NCBI GenBank assembly: GCA_028288125.1 | Contig: JAQBOH010000185.1 | Coordinates: forward strand, 1-38,757 | Length of the DNA stretch: 38,757 nt | From: Mucilaginibacter sp. | GTDB taxonomy: Bacteria > Bacteroidota > Bacteroidia > Sphingobacteriales > Sphingobacteriaceae | Direction of reading: 5' to 3' | Shown here: positions 14,313-23,279 of the stretch, in pieces | Numbering within the stretch: the first letter of the stretch is position 1 | Layout of the letters: every line of letters starts with the position of its first letter | Translations under genes and position numbers: made by a program | The notes under the pieces: model-generated | Database searches by the model: none | Seen by the model: the letters and a program-made list of their open reading frames with translations, nothing else | What the model was told of the DNA's origin: nothing

Positions 14313-14704
14313 TAGTTGTGATGTAAAAAGGTTTTAAGTTTCTCTTTTAATAGGGTAAAATCCAACGGTTTGGTTAAAAATTCGTTTGCGCCGTTTTGCA
14401 TGGCCTGATTACGGTTTTCCTCGTCGCCATAGGCTGTTATCATCATCACCACCGGAGGCGGTTCTTCATAAGCATGCCTGATGCGCGACAGCAACTCAAT
14501 ACCGGTCATGCCGGGCATATTGATATCTGATAAAATAAGTACCACCTCCGAGTGATTTTTCTCAAGATAAGAAAGCGCCTCCTCTCCCGAAAGGGCGAAA
14601 GAAAAGTCAAATTCGCCTTGTTTTATCTCCTGGCGGAAACGCTGTATAAACAATGGCTGGATGTCAGCTTCATCGTCGACTACTAAAATTTTCATGGTGG
14701 TCAA
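14312..14704 (-). CDS. Single-domain response regulator (CheY-like receiver)
   Basis: 130 residues, only a receiver domain: acidic D10/D11, phospho-acceptor D60 (L-I-L-S-D-I-N-M-P), T90 and K112. There is no output domain, so it would act by protein contact or as a phosphate relay or sink. It resembles the receiver of the downstream cyclase (shared V-D-D-E-A-D, L-S-D-I-N-M-P and A-Y-G-D motifs), which suggests duplication. The gene lies between the third kinase (20 nt upstream) and the cyclase fusion (one-base overlap), so the same kinases probably phosphorylate it. Confidence 0.93.
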   Translation of the reverse strand: MTTMKILVVDDEADIQPLFIQRFRQEIKQGEFDFSFALSGEEALSYLEKNHSEVVLILSDINMPGMTGIELLSRIRHAYEEPPPVVMMITAYGDEENRNQAMQNGANEFLTKPLDFTLLKEKLKTFLHHN

Positions 14705-14724
14705 TTTATGTATTTTTAGTTAAA

Positions 14725-16710
14725 TTATACTGGTATTTGAATAATAAACTCGGTGAACTCACCTTCTTTCGACTCAACTTGAATGCTGCCGCCATGCCCC
14801 TTTACCACAATATCATAACTCATCGACAAGCCCAATCCCGTGCCTTCGCCAGTGGGTTTGGTCGTAAAAAACGGCTGCATAACCTTATCCCTTATATCAT
14901 CAGGGATGCCATTCCCATTATCCCTTACTCTTATTTCAAGGTTATTTCCGATTTTTGCCGTGCCCACTTTAACAACGGGGTTATAATGTCCGGCGGCAAG
15001 CTTTTTCTTTTGTTCGGTAGCGTAAAAAGCGTTAGTGAACAAGTTCAGCAACACCCTGCCAATATCCTGCGGGACCAGGTTTACCAACGGCAACTTCGGA
15101 TCAAAATTGGTTTCCAGCTCAGCGTTAAAATTTTTATCTTTTGCCCTCAAGCCATGATAGGCCAAACGTAAATATTCATCGGCCAATTTATTTACGTCGG
15201 TCGACTCCTTGGTATTGCTGCTTGCCCGGCTATGCTGCAACATGCCTTTTACAATACCATCGGCACGCTGGCCGTGGTGACGGATTTTTTCAAGATTTTG
15301 CTTAACATCGGATGCAATGGCGAGCGCTTCTTCTTTGTCGCCCGATTTTAACTCGGTTTCCATTTCATCAAGCAACTCTATATTTACTTCGGCAAAGTTG
15401 TTTACAAAGTTTAAGGGGTTTTGTATCTCGTGCGCTATACCTGCTGTAAGTTCGCCGAGTGAGGCCATTTTTTCAGACTGAACGAGCTGCTTTTGGGTTA
15501 GCTGCAGCCTGGAAAGCGCATTTTCAATATCTTCCTTTTGTGTTTGCAATAATCGGTTAGCGTTTTGTCTGTGTCTGCCATTTCGCCAAAAAATAAATAC
15601 CAGCAGCATTAATAAAGCCAGCCCAATGATAAGCGCGTACATTCTCGTTTTGTTCCGGTATTGTTCCTGGGCTGATGCAATATCCTGCTGCCGCTGTTTT
15701 TCTTCAAAGTCAATTGATAATAATTGTTTCACTTTATCCTGACTATAAAGACTGTCTTTTGCCTCAGCGGTTATTTTATAGTATTTGTAAGCCTGGACTA
15801 TATTGTGTTCTTCATCATAATACGAATACAAAATTTTACCAGCATTTAAAACATCTTGCTGATACTTACCCGTTCGTGCCGTTTCCAATGCTTTTTGGGC
15901 ATAGTATTTGGCTGAGTCGGGTTCTGCATATTTATGGTATAATTTTGCAAAGCTTAAATAAGTTATACTGAGCATTTCGGGGTCGTCAGCTAAAACGCCA
16001 AGTGTTACAGCGTTTCTAAGATGCTTTAGTGCTGCTTCTATATGCCCTCTTTCAATCTCTACTTCGCCGAGGTCGCGCTCGATATTATCTAATAAAAGAG
16101 TGAAGTTGTTCTTCTTTGCATCCTTGTTACAAGCCTGAAGGTAACGGTCAGCAGAATCGATCTGGTGAGTATAGAGATAGCATTCGCCGATATTAATAAA
16201 GGTAATGGCTTGCGACTCTCTATCACTCAGCGTACTTATTTTATGAGATAACAGGTAAGTTTTCCACTGGCTGTTGGCCATCTGCAGGTAAGGCAGCGCA
16301 CTTTTATAATCTGTCTTTTGCACATAGGTTGCGCCAATATTATTATTTTCCTTTACAATGCCGGGTACGTAATTCAACTGCTCGTATGCTCTTCGCGCTT
16401 TTAAGTAAAACTGCATACCTTTGGCATAATCACCCATTGTGGCATAGGCATTTGCCATCAAATTAAGGGAATTTGCAATTGCATACTGCTTGTTATATTT
16501 AACTGCAAGTTCATAAGCCTGCTGGCCAACAATAATACTTGAATCGGGGTTTGATGTAAAATAGATCTTCCCCATATCAATCAAAATATTCAACCGCACG
16601 GTATCAACTGTGCTGTTTTTTAACGCAACGCTTAGCGTGTCGATCCTTTTATGCTGGGCAATCGCCCCTGAGACAATAAAAAGCAGTAAAAAAATAACAT
16701 TTTTTTTCAT
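14725..16710 (-). CDS. TPR-containing sensor histidine kinase 1
   Basis: Sensor kinase of about 661 residues. A Sec signal peptide (about 1-19) leads into a periplasmic TPR array (about 25-320), then a helical linker, one TM (about 355-378), a dimerisation/phospho-acceptor helix with His427 in G-I-A-H-E-I-Q-N-P-L-N-F, and a C-terminal ATPase domain with N-box (N-L-F-T-N-A-F-Y-A), G1 (D-N-G-N-G-I-P) and G2 (G-E-G-T-G-L-G-L-S). The frame is open upstream to 16764, inside the preceding gene, but ATG 16710 gives the proper signal peptide and a 7-nt gap, so it is chosen. Its kinase half is nearly the same as the two upstream paralogues, while its TPR half is more divergent. The ligand is unknown. 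Confidence 0.9.
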   Translation of the reverse strand: MKKNVIFLLLFIVSGAIAQHKRIDTLSVALKNSTVDTVRLNILIDMGKIYFTSNPDSSIIVGQQAYELAVKYNKQYAIANSLNLMANAYATMGDYAKGMQFYLKARRAYEQLNYVPGIVKENNNIGATYVQKTDYKSALPYLQMANSQWKTYLLSHKISTLSDRESQAITFINIGECYLYTHQIDSADRYLQACNKDAKKNNFTLLLDNIERDLGEVEIERGHIEAALKHLRNAVTLGVLADDPEMLSITYLSFAKLYHKYAEPDSAKYYAQKALETARTGKYQQDVLNAGKILYSYYDEEHNIVQAYKYYKITAEAKDSLYSQDKVKQLLSIDFEEKQRQQDIASAQEQYRNKTRMYALIIGLALLMLLVFIFWRNGRHRQNANRLLQTQKEDIENALSRLQLTQKQLVQSEKMASLGELTAGIAHEIQNPLNFVNNFAEVNIELLDEMETELKSGDKEEALAIASDVKQNLEKIRHHGQRADGIVKGMLQHSRASSNTKESTDVNKLADEYLRLAYHGLRAKDKNFNAELETNFDPKLPLVNLVPQDIGRVLLNLFTNAFYATEQKKKLAAGHYNPVVKVGTAKIGNNLEIRVRDNGNGIPDDIRDKVMQPFFTTKPTGEGTGLGLSMSYDIVVKGHGGSIQVESKEGEFTEFIIQIPV

Positions 16711-16717
16711 TACATGA

Positions 16718-18949
16718 TTAAAGACGCGGTAATTTAATAATAAATTCGGAACCCTCGCCTTCATCGCTATGTACTTCGATACTTCCGCCGTGTCCCTTTA
16801 CAACCATATCATAGCTTAATGACAGACCCAAACCGGTGCCTTCACCTGTTGGCTTCGTAGTAAAAAAAGGCTGCATTATTTTATCCTTGATATCGTCGGG
16901 TATGCCGGTACCATTGTCTTTTACTTTAATTGCCACATCGCCGTTTTGAGAAAAAGTAGTTACCGTTACTTCGGGCTTATAATCCGCGCCTGCTATTTTT
17001 TTCTTTTGCATTACCGCGTAAAAAGCATTGTTAAACAGGTTGAGCAATACACGGCCAATATCCTGTTGCACAACATTTATCAAAGGCATATTCTTATCGA
17101 AATTTGTAACAATTTCAGCATTAAAGCTTTTATCCTTAGCACGCAACCCATGGAATGATAACTTTAAAAACTCGTCGGCCAAAATATTGATATCCGTTTG
17201 CTGTCGTTCATTAGTACTCTTACGCGAATGCAGTAACATCCCTTTTACAATAAAATCCGCCCGCTTGCCGTGTTCGCTAATCTTTTGTTGATTATCTTTG
17301 ACGTTAGCTGCCAGTTCCTTTACTTCGCCAAAATTGCCGGTATCTATCTCGTGTTCCATTTCATCTATCAATTCTGTATTGACTTCGGAGAAATTATTGA
17401 CAAAATTAAGCGGGTTCTGTATCTCATGGGCAATACCGGCCGTAAGTTCGCCCAAAGAGGCCATTTTTTCGGATTGGATCAACTGTCGCTGTGTTTTTCG
17501 TAATGAGATCAGCGTTCTTTTGTTAATGTGCAGCTGCCTGTAAATAAATACCAGCAGGCCCGATATCAATAAAAGTATTACCATTGAACCCCACAGCAAC
17601 CTGTTCCGGCGGCTTATCTGGTAATCCTGCAATGCCCTCTCCTGTTTTAGCATGCCGATATGTTCCTGCTGCTGCTGATCTTTTTGATCAATTTCAAACC
17701 GGGCTATTTTAAATTTATCCTGGCCGCGGTTTATAACCTCCAGCAAATCAAAATACCGCTGGTAATATTGGAAGGCAGCCACCGGTTTATTGATACTTTT
17801 ATAAAACTCTGCAGCCTCTTTACAGTATTTCAATTGAAATTCATTTAAACCTTCCTGAACCGCCTTATGAGTGGCTGCCAGCAAATACTTTTCGGCTGCG
17901 GTATTGCTTCCGGCCTTCCGGTAATACTGGTAAAAGGCATAGTCAGTCTCCAGACTCCCTACGTTTCCGGTAGTTATCCGATAAAATGAGCCGGAATCAA
18001 CAATCCCTTTTGCGCTCTTTAACAAAGGGAATGCTAACTTTATATTGCCCAGTTTAATATAACCCTGGGCCTCATTAATTAAAAAGAGGGCGTGTGCCCG
18101 CGCATGCTCAACGCCGAAACTTGTAGGCGAAAGCTTAAAATAACGGATGGCGTCGTTCAATTCGTCAATAGCCCGGCGATAATTGTGGTTATTTGCCGAC
18201 ACCTTGCTTAACGAATAATAACCACCGCAAATCAATTGGGTCTGCGCTAACTTTTTCCCCATGGGGATGGCTATGTTCAGGTAATATAAAGCTTTTTCAT
18301 TATTACCCCAGGCAGCATACATATCCCCGGCAACCCATACCATATAAGCATAAAACCGCGGGTTAAATTTTCGGCAAAGCTGCGCGGTTTTCAAATAATA
18401 CGTTATTGATTGATTATAGTCGGCATGATAACGATAGTACCCGGCCAGGCCATGGTAACATGCCGCCAAATTCTCAACGGGGCCATTTAACTGGTAATAT
18501 TCTAATTTTCGCTGGAAAAACTGCTGCCGCCCTTCCTGGTCGTTGAGATTATTAAAAAATAACCGTATTGAAATTAACAAATTAAAAATTGCCTTGTGCT
18601 GTTTATCAAATTCGTTGACGGCAGATTCTGCCGCATTAAGGCCTAAGCGCAATTGCCCCGCATTGGTGTATTCAAGCGATTTTTGCAGCAATTGATAGGG
18701 ATAGGGATTAATTAATTTCTCCGTTTTGTTAAGCGCAAGCAATTGCTGCAGATAGCTATTTTTATTGTATTCAAGCAATGGATCTTCATCAACCAACTGC
18801 TGTAATACTTTGATCTGATCTTTTATGGTATTTTGCAGCGGAAGCTGAGTCTTCAGAGAGTCATATTTTGTTTCAGCGGGTTTTGCCCGGGCGGCAGTAA
18901 TACATGCCAAACAAGCAGCCGCAACTATACATAAGTATATTTTTTTCAT
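16718..18949 (-). CDS. TPR-containing sensor histidine kinase 2
   Basis: 743 residues: signal peptide (about 1-22), periplasmic TPR-like helical array (about 60-430), TM (about 448-473), histidine kinase core with His508 in G-I-A-H-E-I-Q-N-P-L-N-F-V-N-N-F, and a complete ATPase domain (D-N-G-T-G-I-P; G-E-G-T-G-L-G-L-S-L-S). It aligns with kinase 3 over its full length, including the sensor segments L-N-D-Q-E-G-R, Y-Y-Q-(L/V)-N-G-P-V-E-N and H-G-(L/V)-A-G-Y-Y-R-Y, so the pair arose by tandem duplication. It lies 62 nt after kinase 3 and 7 nt before kinase 1. All catalytic positions are intact. Confidence 0.92.
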   Translation of the reverse strand: MKKIYLCIVAAACLACITAARAKPAETKYDSLKTQLPLQNTIKDQIKVLQQLVDEDPLLEYNKNSYLQQLLALNKTEKLINPYPYQLLQKSLEYTNAGQLRLGLNAAESAVNEFDKQHKAIFNLLISIRLFFNNLNDQEGRQQFFQRKLEYYQLNGPVENLAACYHGLAGYYRYHADYNQSITYYLKTAQLCRKFNPRFYAYMVWVAGDMYAAWGNNEKALYYLNIAIPMGKKLAQTQLICGGYYSLSKVSANNHNYRRAIDELNDAIRYFKLSPTSFGVEHARAHALFLINEAQGYIKLGNIKLAFPLLKSAKGIVDSGSFYRITTGNVGSLETDYAFYQYYRKAGSNTAAEKYLLAATHKAVQEGLNEFQLKYCKEAAEFYKSINKPVAAFQYYQRYFDLLEVINRGQDKFKIARFEIDQKDQQQQEHIGMLKQERALQDYQISRRNRLLWGSMVILLLISGLLVFIYRQLHINKRTLISLRKTQRQLIQSEKMASLGELTAGIAHEIQNPLNFVNNFSEVNTELIDEMEHEIDTGNFGEVKELAANVKDNQQKISEHGKRADFIVKGMLLHSRKSTNERQQTDINILADEFLKLSFHGLRAKDKSFNAEIVTNFDKNMPLINVVQQDIGRVLLNLFNNAFYAVMQKKKIAGADYKPEVTVTTFSQNGDVAIKVKDNGTGIPDDIKDKIMQPFFTTKPTGEGTGLGLSLSYDMVVKGHGGSIEVHSDEGEGSEFIIKLPRL

Positions 18950-19011
18950 TATTTCAGGCCAGGTTGTGATAAGAGCGACAATATATTTTACCTAAATATC
19001 ATATTATTTTT

Positions 19012-21228
19012 TTAAACAACAGGTAAGCTCACAATAAACCGGGTGAACTCCCCTTCTTTTGTGTCAACAGTTATGCTGCCGCCATGCCCTTTTACCACAA
19101 TATCGTAGCTCAATGATAACCCTAATCCCGTTCCCTCGCCGGTTGGTTTGGTCGTAAAAAACGGCTGCATTATTTTTTCCTTTATGTTTTCGAGGATGCC
19201 ATTTCCATTGTCTTTTACACTGATCTCAATAAGGCCATCTTTCGTTGATGTAGTTAACGTCACCTGCGGCAAATACCCTTGCGGGTTTTGTTTCTTTTTT
19301 TGATGAACAGCGTAAAATGCGTTATTGAATAAATTCAGCAGCACCCGTCCAATGTCCTGCGGCACCACATTTACTTTGGGCAGGCCGTTGTCCAAATGCG
19401 TTTCCATAGCCGAATTAAACATTTTATCTTTTGCTCTTAAACCATGATAGCTTAACCGCATGTATTCGTCGGCCAGGGTATTAAGGTCGGTCAATTCCTT
19501 TTGACCGCTGCTGATACGCGAATGTTCAAGCATACTTTTTACTATGCTATCGGCACGTTTGCCGTGCATGTTTATTTTTTGTTCGTTTCCCCTGATCGTA
19601 TTCAGTATATCATTCTCGCTTTTAAAATCACGGATATCCTTATTACGCTCCTCCTGCAGTTCGTCAATTAGTTCGGTATTGACTTCTGAAAAGTTGTTGA
19701 CAAAGTTGAGCGGGTTCTGTATCTCGTGGGCTATGCCGGCCGTCAGTTCCCCCAGCGAGGCCATTTTTTCGGATTGGATGAGTTGGGTTTGGGTTTGTTG
19801 CAAAGACGTTAGAGTTTGTTTGTTTAGCCCCAGCTGCCTGTAAATAAATACGAGCAGGCCCGACACCAATAATACGGCAATAAGGGAAACCCATAGAAGT
19901 ACATTGCGGCGGCTAATCTGGTACTGTTGTAATAGCTTCTCCTGTTTTAAGGCGTTGATATGGTCTTGTTGCTGCTTGTCTTTGATATCGATCTCGTACT
20001 GCGATACCTTAAATTGGTCTTGGTTCTGGTCGATCCTTTTGCTCAAATCAAAATATTGATCAAGGTAGCGTACAGCAATAGCTGGCCGATTTTGCTGAAT
20101 ATAAAAATCGCCCAGCTCCTTCAAATATTTGAGCTGAAGTTCTGAGCTTTGTTCGTCGTGAGCCTTTTTAAGCGCAGTTATGAGAAGCTTTTCAGCTATG
20201 CCAAAATTTTTAAGGCCTTTATAATATTCGTAAAACGCATAGTCGGTTTCTAAATCACCGGCAGTGTTGGTAATATGCAGAGAGGCCGAATCGGCAATAG
20301 CCCGGGATCGGATCAGGTATGGATAAGCCATATTTTCCTTGCCCATGCTAATGTAAGTCATTCCCTTGCTTACAAGGTCGGTGGCCAATAATTCGGGGTA
20401 TTTTTGGGGATTAACCGCTATTGCTTTATCAAGGTAGGCAAGGGCTTGCGGGTACTTCTTTTTTTTAAGATACAAATCGCTTAAGACATAGTTAACAAAG
20501 CCCATATTATCGCTGTCCCTATATTTTTTAAACATGGGCAATGCTATTTTCAAATAGTGTTCCGCTTTTTGATCGTTACCCCACTTGTTGTATATTTCAC
20601 CAACTACTGCTATATCATTCGCGTAATTATCCGGATCAAATTTTTTATATATATCCGCTGCTTTAAAGTAATATGTTATGGCCTGGTTATATGCTGCCCG
20701 GTAGCGGTAATACCCGGCAACACCGTGGTAACAAGGCGCCATATTTTCAACCGGCCCGTTTACCTGGTAATATTCCAGTTGTTGCTGATAAAACCTAAAG
20801 CGGCCCTCCTGGTCATTAAGCGCGTTGTATAGCAGCCGCATATTCATTAATAACTGCGTAATTATTTTGTGCTGCCTGTCAAATGCTTTTACCGCTAACT
20901 GATAATTATAGAGGGCATTTTTATAATCCTTTTTTTTAATAAGCTGCGACGCCTTTTGCAACAATTCATAAGGCAACGGATCAATGAAGTTTGCTTTTTT
21001 GTTTAAGGCCAGCAACTGCGCGATATGGTTTTTTGCTCCCAGCAACTCCACTGAAAACTCGAAGTCGACGATCTTAACCAATACTGCTACCTTCTCTTTG
21101 TCGGTTCGTGTACGTGATAGTTCCCGGTTCAGGGAATCACCCTTAACAGCACTGGATTGCCCCAGCGCGTTGTGAACAATTCCAAAACAGCATAGCAGGG
21201 CTAAATAAACGTAAACTTTTTTTGTCAT
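19012..21228 (-). CDS. TPR-containing sensor histidine kinase 3 (first in operon)
   Basis: 738 residues: signal peptide (about 1-23), periplasmic TPR array with several clear repeats (for example A-L-A-Y-L-D-K-A-I-A-V-N-P), TM (about 441-466), then the kinase core with His501 and a complete ATPase domain ending M-Q-P-F-F-T-T-K-P-T-G-E-G-T-G-L-G-L-S. It is the promoter-proximal gene of the five-gene operon; the region upstream is a 459-bp gap that may also encode a 37-codon peptide. TPR sensors of this Bacteroidota kinase type lack a small-molecule pocket that I can recognise, so the stimulus may be a protein or envelope state (inference). Confidence 0.92.
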   Translation of the reverse strand: MTKKVYVYLALLCCFGIVHNALGQSSAVKGDSLNRELSRTRTDKEKVAVLVKIVDFEFSVELLGAKNHIAQLLALNKKANFIDPLPYELLQKASQLIKKKDYKNALYNYQLAVKAFDRQHKIITQLLMNMRLLYNALNDQEGRFRFYQQQLEYYQVNGPVENMAPCYHGVAGYYRYRAAYNQAITYYFKAADIYKKFDPDNYANDIAVVGEIYNKWGNDQKAEHYLKIALPMFKKYRDSDNMGFVNYVLSDLYLKKKKYPQALAYLDKAIAVNPQKYPELLATDLVSKGMTYISMGKENMAYPYLIRSRAIADSASLHITNTAGDLETDYAFYEYYKGLKNFGIAEKLLITALKKAHDEQSSELQLKYLKELGDFYIQQNRPAIAVRYLDQYFDLSKRIDQNQDQFKVSQYEIDIKDKQQQDHINALKQEKLLQQYQISRRNVLLWVSLIAVLLVSGLLVFIYRQLGLNKQTLTSLQQTQTQLIQSEKMASLGELTAGIAHEIQNPLNFVNNFSEVNTELIDELQEERNKDIRDFKSENDILNTIRGNEQKINMHGKRADSIVKSMLEHSRISSGQKELTDLNTLADEYMRLSYHGLRAKDKMFNSAMETHLDNGLPKVNVVPQDIGRVLLNLFNNAFYAVHQKKKQNPQGYLPQVTLTTSTKDGLIEISVKDNGNGILENIKEKIMQPFFTTKPTGEGTGLGLSLSYDIVVKGHGGSITVDTKEGEFTRFIVSLPVV

Positions 21229-21283
21229 ATTTTCAATTCAATGGGATGTAAATTTTAAATGAGGTAAATTCATGCTGTGTGCT

Positions 21284-21397
21284 CTATCTAATCACGGTGT
21301 CAGTCTTCATTTCAAAAACGAGCAACCAGTTGTGTCTTGCAATTACGCCTGAAATGGAAACAATTAATGCAACAAGCAGGAAATTAGCTTTTTTCAC
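21284..21397 (-). CDS. Possible small membrane/secreted peptide ahead of the kinase operon
   Basis: GTG-initiated frame of 37 codons ending 55 nt before kinase 3. The predicted peptide starts with two lysines and a hydrophobic run (A-N-F-L-L-V-A-L-I-V-S-I-S-G-V-I-A), then R-H-N-W-L-L-V-F-E-M-K-T-D-T-V-I-R. That is exactly the layout of a signal peptide or small transmembrane peptide. It could be a regulatory peptide of the kinase system, a leader peptide, or the stub of a lost secreted protein. There is no clear Shine-Dalgarno, but that is normal here. Real coding is plausible, not established. Confidence 0.4.
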   Translation of the reverse strand: MKKANFLLVALIVSISGVIARHNWLLVFEMKTDTVIR

Positions 21398-21540
21398 CTT
21401 ATGTGCAAATTTGGTTTAAGTTGTTGGGGGTAATTTAATAAAAAATTAGATGATTGGCGTTCAATAGATTCAAAGATAAATGCCTGGACAAATGCTGGTC
21501 CCAATATATCATGACTCGATATTGCCTATATAGTTGGCGT

Positions 21541-21606
21541 GTTCGGGGGTGTTCGGGGCCGTTCGCGACAGTTCGCGGTGTTCGCGCTTACCAAAAAGCG
21601 AACACC
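21541..21606. repeat. Five GTTCG units at 10-bp spacing plus a 9-bp hairpin
   Basis: GTTCG starts at 21541, 21551, 21561, 21571 and 21580, so the units fall on one face of the helix. The last unit is also part of a perfect hairpin: GGTGTTCGC (21577-21585), 12-nt loop, GCGAACACC (21598-21606). It lies about 80 bp before the Rieske-FAD start codon. It could be a cooperative protein-binding array, a REP-like repeat, or both. Confidence 0.6.
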
Positions 21607-21687
21607 ATAAAAAGAGAGGCTGTATCATAAATCACCTTTTCCAAAACAGGATCAAAGGATTTTTGTATAGAATCTATACCCTATTCT

Positions 21688-23277
21688 ATGAAAAGCACAA
21701 AAACAACCGACAGTAAAAAGACCATTTCAAAGCCGGACAAGCCGGATGTATTGCCCAGAGACGGCGGGTTGCAAAGCCCCTGGCTAAATGGATCTCCAGT
21801 ACCGTTAAATTCAGCCAACGTAACCACTGAAACATACGACGCGCTGATTGTCGGCGCCGGTATTACAGGTATTACCGCTGCCCTGCTGCTCCAAAAAGCC
21901 GGCAGAAAGTGCCTGGTGGTTGAAGCCCGCACCGTTGGCTTTGGCACAACCGGCGGCACCAGCGCGCATATCAACACCTTTGCCGACACAACCTATGCCG
22001 AAGCCGAAAGTGCTTTCGGCGAAGAAGGCGCGCAGCTATTTAAAGATGCCATCAATGAGGGTAAAAGCATTATTGAAGAAAATATAAAAACCTACCGGAT
22101 CGACTGTGATTTTGAACCCAAAAAAGGCTACGTTTTTGCGGAGAACGACGACGAGGTAAAACAATTGGATGAACTTTACGAAGGGACAAAAAAAGTTAAT
22201 GTGAATATCAGGTATACCGAAGATGTCCCTACCCCGCTGACTTACAAAAAGGCTGTTGTATTAGAGGGACAAGCGCAGTTTCACCCGGTAAAATATATTA
22301 CCGCCCTGGCCGAGGAATTTATTAAGGCAAAAGGCGTCGTTCTTGAAAATACAAGAATCGAGACCCTTGAACATATTGAAGAAATACACCTGGCCAGAGT
22401 CGGGACGCTGGTTATACGTGCGCGTAAGGTCATTTATGCCACGCATATCCCGCCGGGTTTAACGTCGTTGAATTTTCGCTGCGCGCCTTACCGCAGCTAT
22501 GTGCTGGGCGTAAAGCTAAAGGGAGATAACTACCCCGATGCGCTTGTCTATGATATGCAGGAGCCCTACCACTATTATCGTACCCACAATATTGACGGGC
22601 AGCAATTGTTGATCGCAGGCGGAAACGATCATAAAACAGGGCATGACGATCCGGAAAAGGCGTTTGACGACCTGGAGAAATATATCAGGAAGCATTATCA
22701 GGTGTCGTCTGTGAAATACAGGTGGTCGTCGCAGTATTATATTCCGGCCGATGGCTTTCCTTATATCGGCCAGATGCCTGATGCCAGCGATGGTGTGTTT
22801 TGCGCCACCGGGTTTAACGGTAATGGCATGATGCTTGGTAGCATTTCAGGTAAAATTTTAAGCGACCTGGTTTTAAACAATAGCAGTAAATACGAAACGA
22901 TATTTAGCCCCTCGCGCCTGAAGCCCGTGGCTGGTTTCAGCGAATTTGTAAAAGAGAACGCGGATGTGGCTTATCATTTTGTTGCGGACAGGCTGTCGAT
23001 AAAAGATACCGGCTCGCTGAAAAGAATAGCACCCGGAAGCGGAAAAGTGGTTGAAGTGGACGGTAAAAAAGTAGCCGCATACCGCGACGACGAAGGCAAT
23101 TTTCACACACTTAACCCGGTTTGCACACATGCCAAATGCATTGTGAACTGGAACCCGGAAGAAAAAAGCTGGGACTGCCCCTGCCATGGCGCCCGGTATG
23201 ATATAAATGGAAGAGTATTAACTGGGCCTGCAATTGTTGATCTGCAACACATTGAATTGACCTCACCAACGGAATAA
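21688..23277 (+). CDS. FAD-dependent oxidoreductase with C-terminal Rieske [2Fe-2S] domain
   Basis: 529 residues. The N-terminal DAO-type FAD domain has the dinucleotide motif G56-A-G58-I-T-G61 and an acidic end of strand 2 (V-V-E-A), and continues to about residue 410. A Rieske domain follows with cluster ligands C479/H481 (C-T-H) and C497/H500 (C-P-C-H). Proteins of this composite type occur in many bacteria (Bacillus YhfW is an example) and are thought to pass electrons between the Rieske centre and FAD; the substrate is unknown. There is no signal peptide, so it is cytoplasmic. The next gene starts 2 nt after the stop, which suggests a two-gene unit with a membrane protein. A short inverted repeat (21667-21673 with 21683-21689) covers the start codon. 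Confidence 0.92.
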   Translation: MKSTKTTDSKKTISKPDKPDVLPRDGGLQSPWLNGSPVPLNSANVTTETYDALIVGAGITGITAALLLQKAGRKCLVVEARTVGFGTTGGTSAHINTFADTTYAEAESAFGEEGAQLFKDAINEGKSIIEENIKTYRIDCDFEPKKGYVFAENDDEVKQLDELYEGTKKVNVNIRYTEDVPTPLTYKKAVVLEGQAQFHPVKYITALAEEFIKAKGVVLENTRIETLEHIEEIHLARVGTLVIRARKVIYATHIPPGLTSLNFRCAPYRSYVLGVKLKGDNYPDALVYDMQEPYHYYRTHNIDGQQLLIAGGNDHKTGHDDPEKAFDDLEKYIRKHYQVSSVKYRWSSQYYIPADGFPYIGQMPDASDGVFCATGFNGNGMMLGSISGKILSDLVLNNSSKYETIFSPSRLKPVAGFSEFVKENADVAYHFVADRLSIKDTGSLKRIAPGSGKVVEVDGKKVAAYRDDEGNFHTLNPVCTHAKCIVNWNPEEKSWDCPCHGARYDINGRVLTGPAIVDLQHIELTSPTE

Positions 23278-23279
23278 TT

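Larger units (their letters stand above)
21229..21687. other. 459-bp divergent intergenic region with repeats and a possible small ORF
   Basis: Separates the kinase operon (minus) from the Rieske-FAD gene (plus). It holds a possible 37-codon ORF (21284-21397, minus), a minus-strand -7-like box TATCTTTG (21478-21471) without a well-spaced -33 partner, a five-copy 10-bp-period GTTCG array (21541-21585), a 9-bp hairpin (21577-21606), and a short palindrome TATAGA-A-TCTATA (21666-21678) next to the start of the FAD gene. Confidence 0.6.

Noticed and set aside
14653..15171. 172-aa plus-strand ORF
   Set aside because: Antisense to the conserved kinase core; product composition is not protein-like.
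21541..21606. CRISPR-like array
   Set aside because: Unit of 5 bp at 10-bp period, no spacers of constant length and no cas genes anywhere in the window.
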